Shown: positions 1-6,964 of the stretch, one piece after another
Numbering within the stretch: position 1 is the first letter of the stretch
Layout of the letters: each line of letters opens with the position of its first letter
Source of the DNA: RH-AL1 sp964245015
Lineage (GTDB): Bacteria; Pseudomonadota; Alphaproteobacteria; Rhizobiales; Beijerinckiaceae
Length of the DNA stretch: 23,235 nucleotides
Reading direction: 5' to 3'
NCBI GenBank assembly: GCA_964245015.1
Contig: CAXTMA010000030.1
Location: forward strand, 1-23,235
Notes under the pieces: model-generated
Seen by the model: only the letters and a program-made list of their open reading frames with translations
Database searches by the model: none
What the model was told of the DNA's origin: nothing
Made by a program: the position numbers and the translations under genes

Positions 1-623
1 ACGGCACCGGCATGCCGGCGGAGGTGCGCGAGAAGATCTTCGAGCCCTTCTTCACGACCAAGGAGGTCGGCAAGGGTACCGGCCTTGGCCTCAGCATGGT
101 GTACGGCACCGTGAAGCAGGAAAACGGCTACGTATTCTGCGACTCCGAGATCGGGCGCGGCACCACCTTCACCATCCTGCTGCCGCGCCACGTCGCCAGC
201 GAGGCCGACGAGCCGGTGAAGAAGGAGGCGGCCAAGCCGGTGGTCGACTCGACCGGCAACGGCACCATTCTGCTCGTCGAGGACGAGGAAGCCGTGCGCG
301 CCTTCGGCTCGCGGGCGCTGGCGGCGCGCGGCTACACCGTTCTTCAGGCGGAGTCGGGGATCGAAGCCCTGGAGATCGTGGAAGCAAACAAGGGCCGCAT
401 CGACCTCATCGTATCCGACGTGGTGATGCCGGAGATGGACGGGCCGACCATGCTGGGCGAGCTGCGCAAGCGCGGCATCAAGGCCAAGGTGATCTTCGTA
501 TCCGGCTACGCGGAGGACGCCTTCCAGCGCAACCTGCCCGAAGGCGAGGACTTCGGCTTCCTGCCCAAACCCTTCTCGCTGAAGCAGCTGATCGAAACGG
601 TGAAGGCATCGATCAGCGGGTAG
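1..623 (+). CDS. cckA: CckA-type hybrid sensor histidine kinase, C-terminal part (5' cut by window)
   Basis: This is the end of a hybrid kinase that feeds the alphaproteobacterial CckA-ChpT-CtrA phosphorelay. The reading frame enters from before base 1, with the first full codon at base 3. Visible in order are the end of the HATPase domain, with the F-box (FEPFFTTK) and the glycine-rich G2 box (GTGLGLSM), then a receiver domain. The receiver has an acidic pair in VEDEEAVR, the phospho-acceptor Asp in SDVVMPEMDG, and the conserved Lys in LPKPF. The stretch FVSGYAEDAFQ and the short end after the receiver are typical of CckA. The stop is at 621-623. The PAS and HisKA regions lie outside the window, so naming rests on the C-terminal half only. 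Another hybrid kinase is possible but less likely. Confidence 0.85.
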   Translation, partial: GTGMPAEVREKIFEPFFTTKEVGKGTGLGLSMVYGTVKQENGYVFCDSEIGRGTTFTILLPRHVASEADEPVKKEAAKPVVDSTGNGTILLVEDEEAVRAFGSRALAARGYTVLQAESGIEALEIVEANKGRIDLIVSDVVMPEMDGPTMLGELRKRGIKAKVIFVSGYAEDAFQRNLPEGEDFGFLPKPFSLKQLIETVKASISG

Positions 624-845
624 GGCCACGACAGGCCGGTGTGACTTGCCCGATGACCGCGAGGCGGCAGCCCTGTCGAGCGCTATGGGCTTGCTGCAAA
701 CACCGGATGCGGTCTGATCCCTGCCGTGGCCGTCCGCCCCTAGGCCGACTGTTGCGACCGCGCTGAGCGATACGTCAAAACCATGCGATGCGCCGGGCCC
801 GAGCCGCCGACATCGCCTCCCAGCCTCCGCTGGCTGAGTACCCCA
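624..845. other. Intergenic gap after cckA
   Basis: This gap of about 220 bases lies between the cckA stop and the convergent end of the small membrane protein gene. I see no convincing ORF, no RNA gene and no hairpin followed by a T-run. Confidence 0.5.
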
Positions 846-1058
846 CTACCAGGGACGGTGACGGATGCCCATCATCATGCTGATCGAGACGATCACGGTG
901 CTCAGGGTGACTGCCTGCCCGATCCAGAAGATCGAGCTGGAGAGCGATGCGACGGACATCGCCGACACCACGGTATTGATCGTCTCGAAAAGCAGGCCGA
1001 ACCAGAAGATTCCATAGCCCCAGCCGGCTAGCTGTCGTCCTGTCATGCGCGCGAACAT
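846..1058 (-). CDS. Small hydrophobic membrane protein of unknown function
   Basis: I do not recognise this 70-residue protein. It has two hydrophobic stretches that look like membrane helices, at about residues 11-33 (WGYGIFWFGLLF region) and 42-63 (IFWIGQAVTLSTVIVS region), and a short basic end (GIRHRPW). A good ribosome site, GGAG, sits 7 bases before the ATG on the minus strand, which is the main reason to believe in it. The overlapping minus-strand ORF in another frame (775-1071) is Arg/His/Asp-rich and lacks such a signal, so I treat it as a shadow. The gene stands alone, transcribed toward cckA, and the 3' ends face each other. Confidence 0.6.
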   Translation of the reverse strand: MFARMTGRQLAGWGYGIFWFGLLFETINTVVSAMSVASLSSSIFWIGQAVTLSTVIVSISMMMGIRHRPW

Positions 1059-1573
1059 CGTCGTTCTCCAAAAATCAGCCGCTCGGTCGGGCGCTGCCGT
1101 TGCAGCTTTGGGTAGTCAGCGGTTGCCGATTCGACAAGCACAATCGTCTAATAATATGGCGATTTGCCTAAAGACATAGTCGGCAATGCCTACTTAATAT
1201 CCATTAACGATTTTGCGAGAGGCGCCGCGCGAGTTCGCCGATTTGCCGCCGCAGCCCTGCTGGGGAAGCACGGCCTCCTCCCGAGCCGATCGCGGACGAC
1301 CGGGACGGCACCCCGGCGGGGAACGGCGATGCGGCGTGTCCGGCGTCCGCGTTTTGGGAGGAGACGGGCACCGGAAATCGCTTGCCCATTTGCTGTGGCA
1401 TCCGCATGGTAGCGGCGCTAGGAATGGCGTGTCGGGCGCGCGGGAGGACAGCCGTGGGTCGGCCCTCCCTTGAGGCGCGCCGAAGCGGGCGCTTCCCGAG
1501 CGGATGGGACATGGTCAAGCGTGGGCTTGACAAGGCGTGGGCTTGGCGAGGCGTAGGCATGCGAGGCGTGGGC
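1059..1573. other. Long intergenic region, partly AT-rich, upstream of the MotA-like gene
   Basis: This region separates the divergent small membrane protein gene and the MotA-like gene. Bases about 1120-1215 are clearly AT-richer than the surroundings and include a TAATAAT stretch near 1149-1156, a reasonable place for promoters on either strand, though I cannot assign -35/-10 boxes with confidence. The ORFs that cross it look like shadows (Arg-rich, no ribosome site). The MotA-like frame is open from 1382, but the residues encoded before about 1559 do not resemble the family. Confidence 0.45.
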
Positions 1574-1578
1574 ATGGC
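1518..1578 (+). repeat. Four imperfect 15-16 bp tandem repeats at the MotA-like gene start
   Basis: The unit AGGCGTGGGC(A/T)TG is repeated about four times, with units starting near 1518, 1533, 1549 and 1564. The last two units each carry GAGG followed 7 bases later by ATG, so the repeat duplicates a ribosome site plus start codon (ATG at 1559 and 1574) in the same frame. Confidence 0.7.
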
Positions 1579-2554
1579 CGGAGCGGAACCGGGAGCTGGG
1601 CAGGGCGACCTGAGGCGTCTCGCTTCGCCCCAGATCTTCCTGGTGCGCATGGTCGTATTCCTGATCCTGGTCGGCTTCATCGCGCTGATCCTCAACAGGC
1701 AGATCAGCCACGCCTTTCTCGCCAATCCCGGGTTGAACGGCCTGATCTTCGGCGTGCTGTTCATCGGCATCGTCTTCGGCATCCGCAACGTGGTGCGGCT
1801 GTTTCGCGAGATTCGCTGGGTCAATGCGCTGCCGCGCGGCATGGCCGCCCAGGTCAAGCCGCCGGTCCTTCTCGCGCCGATGGCGACGCTGCTCGGCGAT
1901 CAGCCGCCGACGACCGGCCTGTCCACCGTCACCTTGCGAATCATCCTCGACTCCATCGGCACCCGCCTCGACGAGGCTCGCGAAGTGTCGCGCTATCTCA
2001 CCGGCCTGCTCATCTTCCTCGGCCTGCTCGGCACCTTCTGGGGGCTGGTGAACACCGTGGGTTCGCTCGGCAACGTGCTGAATTCGCTGCAAACCGGCTC
2101 GGATGCCGGCGCCATGTTCGACGAGTTGAAGACCAACCTCGCCCAGCCGCTCGCCGGCATGAGCGTGTCCTTCACGTCCTCACTGTTCGGGCTGTCCGGC
2201 TCGCTGATCCTCGGCTTCCTCGACCTGCAGGCCGGCCAGGCGCAGAACCGCTTCTACACCGAGCTTGAGGATGCGCTCACCGCCCATACCGCTCCCGAGG
2301 CGATTACCGATGGGTTCCCCGCCGGCTCCGACCTCAAGGCCGCCCTCGACAAGCTTTCATCGGGCACCGACCTGTCGCACCAGCGGGCGAGTTCGGCGGC
2401 AATGGCCAACCTCGCCGATGGCATCCAGGCCCTGGTCCAGCACATGCGCGGGGAACAGCAGCAGATCCGCGACTGGGTCGAGTCCCAGGCCGAGCAGAAC
2501 GGCGAGATCCGCTCCCTGCTGCGCCGCCTCGCCTCGGAATCGGAGCGCAGCTGA
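1574..2554 (+). CDS. MotA/TolQ/ExbB-like proton channel protein (non-flagellar type)
   Basis: This is an inner-membrane, stator-like ion channel subunit. From ATG 1574 it has about 326 residues. Four hydrophobic segments can be seen: FLVRMVVFLILVGFIAL, GLIFGVLFIGIVFGI, a third with GLLIFLGLLGTFWGLVNTV, and a fourth with LAGMSVSFTSSLFGLSGSLILGF. The third and fourth carry the GLLGTFWGL and SFTSSLFG motifs typical of MotA/TolQ/ExbB. After these comes a roughly 100-residue polar, probably helical cytoplasmic tail. Its TGA overlaps the ATG of the OmpA-like partner by one base, so the two are co-translated. No flagellar genes are near. ATG 1574 and 1559 have identical GAGG ribosome sites; ATG 1511 and 1382 are upstream alternatives with weaker sites. 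The partner resembles MotB, so a motor-like complex is inferred. Confidence 0.8.
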   Translation: MAGAEPGAGQGDLRRLASPQIFLVRMVVFLILVGFIALILNRQISHAFLANPGLNGLIFGVLFIGIVFGIRNVVRLFREIRWVNALPRGMAAQVKPPVLLAPMATLLGDQPPTTGLSTVTLRIILDSIGTRLDEAREVSRYLTGLLIFLGLLGTFWGLVNTVGSLGNVLNSLQTGSDAGAMFDELKTNLAQPLAGMSVSFTSSLFGLSGSLILGFLDLQAGQAQNRFYTELEDALTAHTAPEAITDGFPAGSDLKAALDKLSSGTDLSHQRASSAAMANLADGIQALVQHMRGEQQQIRDWVESQAEQNGEIRSLLRRLASESERS

Positions 2555-3579
2555 TGCCGCTCTCGCGGCGCGCGAGGTCGCGCCAGATCGACTACTGGCC
2601 CGGCTTCGTCGACGCCCTGTCGACCATGCTTCTCGCCATCATCTTCCTTTTGTCGGTGTTCATGCTGGCGCAGTTCTTCCTGGCCCGCGAGGTCACCGGC
2701 AAGGACACCGCGCTCACCCGACTCAACAGGCAGATCGAGGAGCTGACCTCGCTTCTCGCCTTGGAGCGCGCCGGCAAGCAGACGGCGGACATCAACCTTG
2801 CCTCGCTGGCCGCCACGCTGGATGGCGCCAACAAGGATCGCGCTCGCCTGCAAGTCCAGATCGACCAGTCCGCCGCGCAGGCCGCGGGGTCCGGCGGCGC
2901 GGCGGTGCAGGCCGAGGCGGCGCTTGGCAAGGAGAAGGAGCTGTCGGCCCGCGCCGCCTCGCGGGTCGATCTCCTCAACCAGCAGATCGCCGCCCTGCGC
3001 CGTCAGCTCGCCGCGTTGGAGGACGCGCTGTCGGCCAGCGAAAGCAAGGACAAGGAGGCGCAGTCGCGCATCGCCGACCTCGGCTCGCGCCTCAACGTCG
3101 CCCTGGCGCAGCGCGTCCAGGAACTGGCCAAGTACAGGTCCGACTTCTTCGGGCGCCTGCGGCAGATCCTCGGCGACCGGCCTGGCGTCCACGTCGTCGG
3201 CGACCGCTTCGTGTTCCAGTCGGAAGTGCTGTTCGACTCGGGTCAGGCGGCGGTCAATCCGGCCGGCCACGCCGAACTCGACCAGCTCGCCGGCGCCCTC
3301 AAGCAGCTTGAACGCGAAATCCCGCCCGATATCAATTGGGTGATGCGCGTCGACGGACACACCGATGCCAAGCGCGTCCGATCCGGGGCTTACAAGTCGA
3401 ACTGGGAACTCTCCGCCGACCGGGCCATCGCGGTGGTGGAGTACCTCGTCGACCACGGCGTCGATCCGCACAGGCTGGTTGCCGCGGGCTTCGGCGAGTA
3501 TCAGCCCATCGACGCCGGCACGGGCGACGAGGCGCTGCGCAGGAATCGCCGCATCGAGCTGAAACTGACGGAAAAATGA
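2554..3579 (+). CDS. MotB-like OmpA-family peptidoglycan-binding protein with coiled coil
   Basis: This 341-residue partner of the preceding channel is anchored in the inner membrane and reaches the cell wall. Residues 1-45 hold a short cytoplasmic start, WPGFVDALSTML with an Asp at position 20 in the place of the MotB proton-carrying Asp, and one membrane helix (LLAIIFLLSVFMLAQFFL). Residues about 50-190 are a long Ala/Glu/Gln/Leu-rich coiled coil. From about 215 to the end is an OmpA domain, with DGHTD, NWELSADRA, GVDPHRLVAAGFGEYQP and RRNRRIEL, which binds peptidoglycan. The gene overlaps its upstream neighbour by 1 base (TGATG) and its downstream neighbour by 4 (ATGA). The fold and pairing are clear; the process powered is unknown. 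Confidence 0.85.
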   Translation: MPLSRRARSRQIDYWPGFVDALSTMLLAIIFLLSVFMLAQFFLAREVTGKDTALTRLNRQIEELTSLLALERAGKQTADINLASLAATLDGANKDRARLQVQIDQSAAQAAGSGGAAVQAEAALGKEKELSARAASRVDLLNQQIAALRRQLAALEDALSASESKDKEAQSRIADLGSRLNVALAQRVQELAKYRSDFFGRLRQILGDRPGVHVVGDRFVFQSEVLFDSGQAAVNPAGHAELDQLAGALKQLEREIPPDINWVMRVDGHTDAKRVRSGAYKSNWELSADRAIAVVEYLVDHGVDPHRLVAAGFGEYQPIDAGTGDEALRRNRRIELKLTEK

Positions 3580-3923
3580 CCGCTCTCGACGACCGATTGC
3601 AGATCCGCAACGCCGACAAGGCGCAGGCCCTGGGCGAGGTCGCCGCCGTGCTGGCGATGATCGACGGCGAGCACCGCGACCCCGATCCTTGGGAGCGTCT
3701 CTGCCTGTTGCGCGCCTTCAGCCTGATCTCGTCCGGCTGCTACCTCGTCGCGGCAACGGAAGCGCGCTACGCCTCCGACAAGCCGACGCGCCCGCTCGAC
3801 GAGATCGCCGCCGAGCCGGTGATCGCGCGCCTCGATCTTCTGACCCTGTTCGAGGGCCTCAAAGAGGCGATGGCCGAGGACGCCCGGCTTTACCCCCATC
3901 TCGGGCCGATGGCGCTGGGCTGA
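3576..3923 (+). CDS. Unrecognised 115-residue protein, third gene of the MotA/OmpA-like operon
   Basis: I do not recognise this protein. The ATG overlaps the TGA of the OmpA-like gene (ATGA), so it is almost surely translated with the pair. The product is 115 residues, soluble, mostly helical in appearance and acidic, with no signal peptide or membrane helix. It has a central segment WERLCLLRAFSLISSGCYLVAATEARYA, which contains two Cys, and a Leu-rich second half ending HLGPMALG. Position suggests an accessory or regulatory factor of the motor-like complex on the cytoplasmic side, which is inference only. Its stop lies 13 bases from the convergent phosphatase gene. Confidence 0.75.
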   Translation: MTALDDRLQIRNADKAQALGEVAAVLAMIDGEHRDPDPWERLCLLRAFSLISSGCYLVAATEARYASDKPTRPLDEIAAEPVIARLDLLTLFEGLKEAMAEDARLYPHLGPMALG

Positions 3924-3936
3924 AAACAGCGGGCAC

Positions 3937-4749
3937 TCAGCCGAACGGCGTGCGCGCCACCGCGTCGCGAAAAGGTCGCTGCAGCGCCGAGGGCGTCGCC
4001 GTCAGCATGCCGTGGCTCGGCTCCGCCCTGTTGTAGATCAGCGGCTTCCCGTCGCGGCCGGCGAGCAGGCCGCCGGCCTCCTGCAGAACGAGGTCGGCGG
4101 CGGCGATGTCCCAATCGTGGGAGTCGCGGGCGGTGAGGCCGGCGCTGTAGACGCTGGAGGCCACCATCACGATGCGCAGGGCAAGCGAGGCGATCTTCGG
4201 CTTGAAGTCGAACTCGACGCCGATGGCCCGCAGCGCGCTCGAAAGATTGCCGGGGCAGGTCACGGCCATGTCCGCGCGGGGCGCTTGCGCGGCCTCGACC
4301 CGAAGCGGCACTCCGTTGAGCCAGGCTCCTTCGCCGGCGATGGCGGTGTAGGTGTCGCCCAGCGCCGGCGCATGCACCACGCCGGTCACCGGACGACCGT
4401 TCTCGACCAGCGCGATGGCGATGCACCAGTTGCGGTCGCCGCGGGCGAAGCCGCGCGTGCCGTCGATGGGGTCGACGATGATGACGCGGGCGGCACCCAA
4501 GCGCGAGGCATCGTCGGCGCTTTCCTCCGACAGCCACGCCGCGCCGGGCCACAGCGCCTTTAATCGCTCTTCAAGGAACGCGTTGACGGCGTGGTCCGCC
4601 TCGGTCACGGGCGTGCCGTCGCCCTTCCATTCCACGCCGGCATGGGTTTTCTCGCCGGCATGGAAGAAGCCGAGCGCGATGTGCCCCGCCTCCGTGGCGA
4701 TGGCGACGAGGCGGGCGAGGGTGGCGGCATCGTTGGCGGGAAAGCTCAT
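3937..4749 (-). CDS. cysQ: Inositol monophosphatase family phosphatase, CysQ-like 3'(2'),5'-bisphosphate nucleotidase
   Basis: This is a magnesium-dependent phosphatase of 270 residues. Family metal-site residues are visible: Glu75-Glu76 in WLSEESADD, DPIDGTRGF at residues 93-101 (Asp93, Asp96), and WDIAAADL with Asp214. This is the full signature of the inositol monophosphatase superfamily. CysQ members remove the 3' phosphate of PAP made during sulfate assimilation. KGDGTPVTEAD near residue 42 and the GTRGFARGD form fit CysQ well, but histidinol-phosphate phosphatase or inositol phosphatase activity cannot be excluded from sequence. It follows the GlcG-like gene on the same strand with 36 bases between, so the two may be co-transcribed. 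The gene ends facing the motor operon. Confidence 0.8.
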   Translation of the reverse strand: MSFPANDAATLARLVAIATEAGHIALGFFHAGEKTHAGVEWKGDGTPVTEADHAVNAFLEERLKALWPGAAWLSEESADDASRLGAARVIIVDPIDGTRGFARGDRNWCIAIALVENGRPVTGVVHAPALGDTYTAIAGEGAWLNGVPLRVEAAQAPRADMAVTCPGNLSSALRAIGVEFDFKPKIASLALRIVMVASSVYSAGLTARDSHDWDIAAADLVLQEAGGLLAGRDGKPLIYNRAEPSHGMLTATPSALQRPFRDAVARTPFG

Positions 4750-4785
4750 CGATCGTCCGATGCTCGCCGGTTCACGCTTGCGGGC

Positions 4786-5205
4786 TCATGCGGGCGAGCC
4801 GAGCTTGTCGACGGCCTGCAGGCCGGCCTTGGCGACCACGCCGTCCTGCTGCGAGGTGAGGCCGGAGATGCCGATGGCGCCCACGATCGCCTCGCGCCAC
4901 ACGATCGGCAGGCCGCCCTCGACGGTTGTGGCGCCGGGCAGGGTCATCATCCCCAGGCGTCCGTCGGCCACGGCCTTCTCCAGGGCCGCCGAGGGGCGCT
5001 TGAACATCACGGCCGTGCGCGCCTTTTCCGGCGCAATGGTGCAGGACGCCTTCTGCGTGCCGTCCATCCGTTCGAGATAAACGAGGTGGCCGCCCTCGTC
5101 GACGATCGCGATCACCACCGCCCAGCCGTTCGCTTCGGCTTCCGCGCGGGCGGCAGCGGCGATCAGCTTGGCGTCCGACAAGGCAAGAACGTGGGTAGGG
5201 ATCAT
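4786..5205 (-). CDS. GlcG/HbpS family (DUF336) heme-binding-like protein
   Basis: This is a small single-domain protein of the GlcG/HbpS (DUF336) family. Known members bind heme or sit in glycolate, diol or propanediol operons, but the substrate here is unknown. Family marks are the start ALSDAKLIAAAARAEAE, the strand VVIAIVDEGGHLVYLERMDG, the ALEKAVADGR helix, and a glycine-rich end with PIVWREAIVGAIGISG. I chose the ATG at 5205 (MIPTHVL), which gives 139 residues. The open frame extends 13 codons further to 5244, but those residues are Cys/Arg-rich and unlike the family. No signal peptide is visible. It lies upstream of the CysQ-like gene and is probably the first gene of that pair. Confidence 0.75.
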   Translation of the reverse strand: MIPTHVLALSDAKLIAAAARAEAEANGWAVVIAIVDEGGHLVYLERMDGTQKASCTIAPEKARTAVMFKRPSAALEKAVADGRLGMMTLPGATTVEGGLPIVWREAIVGAIGISGLTSQQDGVVAKAGLQAVDKLGSPA

Positions 5206-5374
5206 CGGGAGCTTCGACCTTTCCTGCCGTTGGCAGCGGCACATTGCGGCGGCGGTCGGGCGAGATCAAGCCGAGGCGCGGCGGCAGGGCGCAATCGTCG
5301 CGATGCGGCCCGATCCGTCGCATTTGAGCGATTGCGCTTGGCCCTGCGAAAGCCTGGTGACGAAAAGCCGACTT

Positions 5375-5398
5375 GAAACAGTGGGTTGCGCCTGTTTC
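5375..5398. promoter_or_regulatory. Perfect 7-bp inverted repeat in the divergent intergenic region
   Basis: GAAACAG (5375-5381) and CTGTTTC (5392-5398) form perfect arms 10 bases apart. They sit about 70 bases before the DUF6101-like gene and about 170 bases before the divergent GlcG-like gene. This could be an operator or a weak hairpin. No regulator can be assigned. Confidence 0.3.
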
Positions 5399-5467
5399 GC
5401 CGGGCTCGTTAGGGGTTCAACCGCGTTGGCGCGCTCATGGTCGGGTCAGTTGAGCAGGAGTTGCCAG

Positions 5468-6025
5468 ATGACCCAAGCCGCCGAGATCCACGCCGACAGG
5501 AGCCGCCCCGACATCATCCACCAGGGCCCGGTCCATCACGGCATGATCCACCAGGGCTTGGAAGGCTTCTCCATCACCCGCCGCGCCATCGACCCCCGGG
5601 CCGATGGCGCCAGCCGCATGATCCGGCTCAGCGCGGGCGCCGTCACCATCGACCGCACGCTCGACGGCGTACGCATGCGCATCGGCGTTCCCACCGCCGC
5701 CTACCGCGACCTCGTCATCTGCGTGCGCGCGTCGAGCGGCCGTGCCACGCTGCGGCTGCGCCATGACGACGAGGACCTCGACGTGGTGATCGGCAGCGGC
5801 GAAGCGGAGGAGGTGGCCCGCACCGCCCGCGCCTGGAGCGCGGTGACCGGCAAGCCGGTGGCGATCGAGTTCGGCGGCGTCACTTTGCGCGATCCCTATG
5901 CCCGCGCCCGCAAGCGTCAGAAGGCGGCGCGCCGCTCCCGCTTCGCCCGCCGCCGCAGCGCCGGCGTCACCGTTCGCCTCGGCACCAGTTTCTCGGGCGA
6001 GCGCGAAATCATCGCGCGTGGCTGA
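5468..6025 (+). CDS. Cationic alphaproteobacterial protein, DUF6101-like
   Basis: This 185-residue protein probably belongs to DUF6101, a family I recall from Hyphomicrobiales; the function is unknown. The start is ATG 5468, with AGGAG 7 bases before it; the frame is open from 5168 but the earlier residues look non-coding. The N-terminus has a His-rich repeat (IIHQG, VHHG, MIHQG at about residues 16-29). The middle (residues 30-130) looks like a beta-rich domain, including AVTIDRTLDGVRMRIGVP and DDEDLDVVIGSG. The last 50 residues are very basic (RARKRQKAARRSRFARRRS), suggesting contact with nucleic acid, membrane or ribosome. No membrane segment is seen. It is monocistronic; a cobalamin riboswitch follows. 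Confidence 0.7.
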   Translation: MTQAAEIHADRSRPDIIHQGPVHHGMIHQGLEGFSITRRAIDPRADGASRMIRLSAGAVTIDRTLDGVRMRIGVPTAAYRDLVICVRASSGRATLRLRHDDEDLDVVIGSGEAEEVARTARAWSAVTGKPVAIEFGGVTLRDPYARARKRQKAARRSRFARRRSAGVTVRLGTSFSGEREIIARG

Positions 6026-6127
6026 GGCGGACTCTGCCGTCCGCCGGCTCGCCTGCGCCGGCGACCGACGACGTTGACACGGCGACCCCGCGCGCCCTAG
6101 ATCGCCGCTCGCCCGACGGTCCCGTTC

Positions 6128-6326
6128 GATGTTCGAAGGGGTTCGCAAGGGAACGTGGGGTCCGGCGTGCCGGGCCGCGAGCCACGGCTGCCCCCGCAAC
6201 TGTGAGTGGGAAGCGCGGACGCCATCGTGCCACTGGGCTTTTTGGGATGACACCACCTTCGGTGTGTTCCCGGCCCGGGAAGGCGGCGCCCGCAGCGTTT
6301 GACCCGCGAGCCAGGACACCTGCCGT
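6128..6326 (+). promoter_or_regulatory. Cobalamin (B12) riboswitch
   Basis: All the marks of an adenosylcobalamin riboswitch are present in order: GGTTC and GGGAAC near 6140-6153, the core GGCTGCCCCCGCAACTGTGA at 6186-6205, GCCACTGGG near 6229, CCCGGGAAGG near 6274, and the B12 box AGCCAGGACACCTGCC at 6309-6324 (consensus AGYCAGGAGACCTGCC, one change). It stands before the DUF1636-cobH-cobI operon on the same strand, as expected for B12 feedback control of synthesis genes. The upstream edge is approximate. Confidence 0.9.
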
Positions 6327-6342
6327 CCCCTCATACGCGCGT

Positions 6343-6366
6343 GACGCCGGCGGGGTGCCCGGCGTC
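6343..6366 (+). promoter_or_regulatory. GC-rich hairpin, possible riboswitch expression platform
   Basis: GACGCCGG (6343-6350) and CCGGCGTC (6359-6366) form a perfect 8-bp stem with an 8-base loop, 18 bases after the B12 box and 58 bases before the first start codon. No T-run follows, so a classic intrinsic terminator is not supported. A Rho-dependent or structural switch role is inferred. Confidence 0.4.
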
Positions 6367-6424
6367 AATCCTGCCGCCTCGCACGGCATGGGCGCGCCTG
6401 CGCACACCCGGAACCGCGCCCGCC

Positions 6425-6964
6425 ATGGATCAGACGAGCTTGAACCGGACGGGTCCGCTGCAATCCGGCTTGCTGCCGACGGGTTTGGACGGGGCTGCCG
6501 GCCAAGCCTCCGCTGTTTCCCAGTCGTCCGCCGCTCAGGCGCCCGATGCCGCGCTCAAGCTGGCGCCCGAGCTGGCGCCGATGACGCTCTACGTCTGCAC
6601 GACCTGTCGCGACGCCAACCACGAGGCGAGCCGGGCGGCTGGTCAGCCCTGCGCCGGCGCGCGCCTGCATGCCGATCTGCTGGCCGGCCTTTCCGCCGCC
6701 GATCCGGCGATCCGCGTGGTTCCGGTGGAATGCCTCAGCGTATGCCGGCGAACCTGCGCGGTGAGCTTCGCCGCGCCGGGCAAATGGACCTACGTCTACG
6801 GCGACCTGCCGGCCGATACCGCCGCCGCCACGGTGCTTGCCGGCGCCAGCCTGTATGCCGCCGCGCCCGACGGCCTCATTCCCTGGAAGCTGCGTCCGGA
6901 CGCCCTCAGGAAGGGCGCGGTGGCGCGGGTCCCGCCCCTGCCGCCGTCGCCGTCCGCCCCGTGA
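6425..6964 (+). CDS. DUF1636 predicted metal-binding protein of the cobalamin operon
   Basis: This 179-residue protein has a DUF1636 domain, a thioredoxin-like ferredoxin-type family often found in riboswitch-controlled B12 or metal operons. From about residue 55 the domain shows LYVCTTCRDAN, a GARLHADLLAG helix, VECLSVCRRTCAVSFAAPGKW and a YGDLPADTAA segment. The four Cys in CTTC and CLSVCRRTC are the likely metal or iron-sulfur ligands. The first 50 residues are low in complexity (Ala/Ser/Gly/Gln) and may not be conserved. I chose ATG 6425; the frame opens at 6299, inside the riboswitch, which is unlikely to be coding. Its TGA overlaps the GTG start of cobH. The exact role in B12 synthesis is unknown. 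Confidence 0.75.
   Translation: MDQTSLNRTGPLQSGLLPTGLDGAAGQASAVSQSSAAQAPDAALKLAPELAPMTLYVCTTCRDANHEASRAAGQPCAGARLHADLLAGLSAADPAIRVVPVECLSVCRRTCAVSFAAPGKWTYVYGDLPADTAAATVLAGASLYAAAPDGLIPWKLRPDALRKGAVARVPPLPPSPSAP

Noticed and set aside
775..1071. 98-codon minus-strand ORF
   Set aside because: It overlaps the 70-residue membrane protein in another frame, is rich in Arg, Asp and His as shadow frames are here, and has no ribosome site.
1418..2092. 224-codon minus-strand ORF opposite the MotA-like gene
   Set aside because: It is antisense to clear membrane-helix coding sequence and its composition (Gln/Asp/His/Arg) is that of a shadow.
2254..3471. 405-codon minus-strand ORF
   Set aside because: It is the mirror of the OmpA-like coiled-coil gene; the long open frame is caused by high GC codon bias.
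1574..3923. Complete Zorya anti-phage system
   Set aside because: ZorA/B-like parts are suggestive, but no helicase, ZorC or ZorE-like gene lies next to them, and the third gene is small and unrelated to these.
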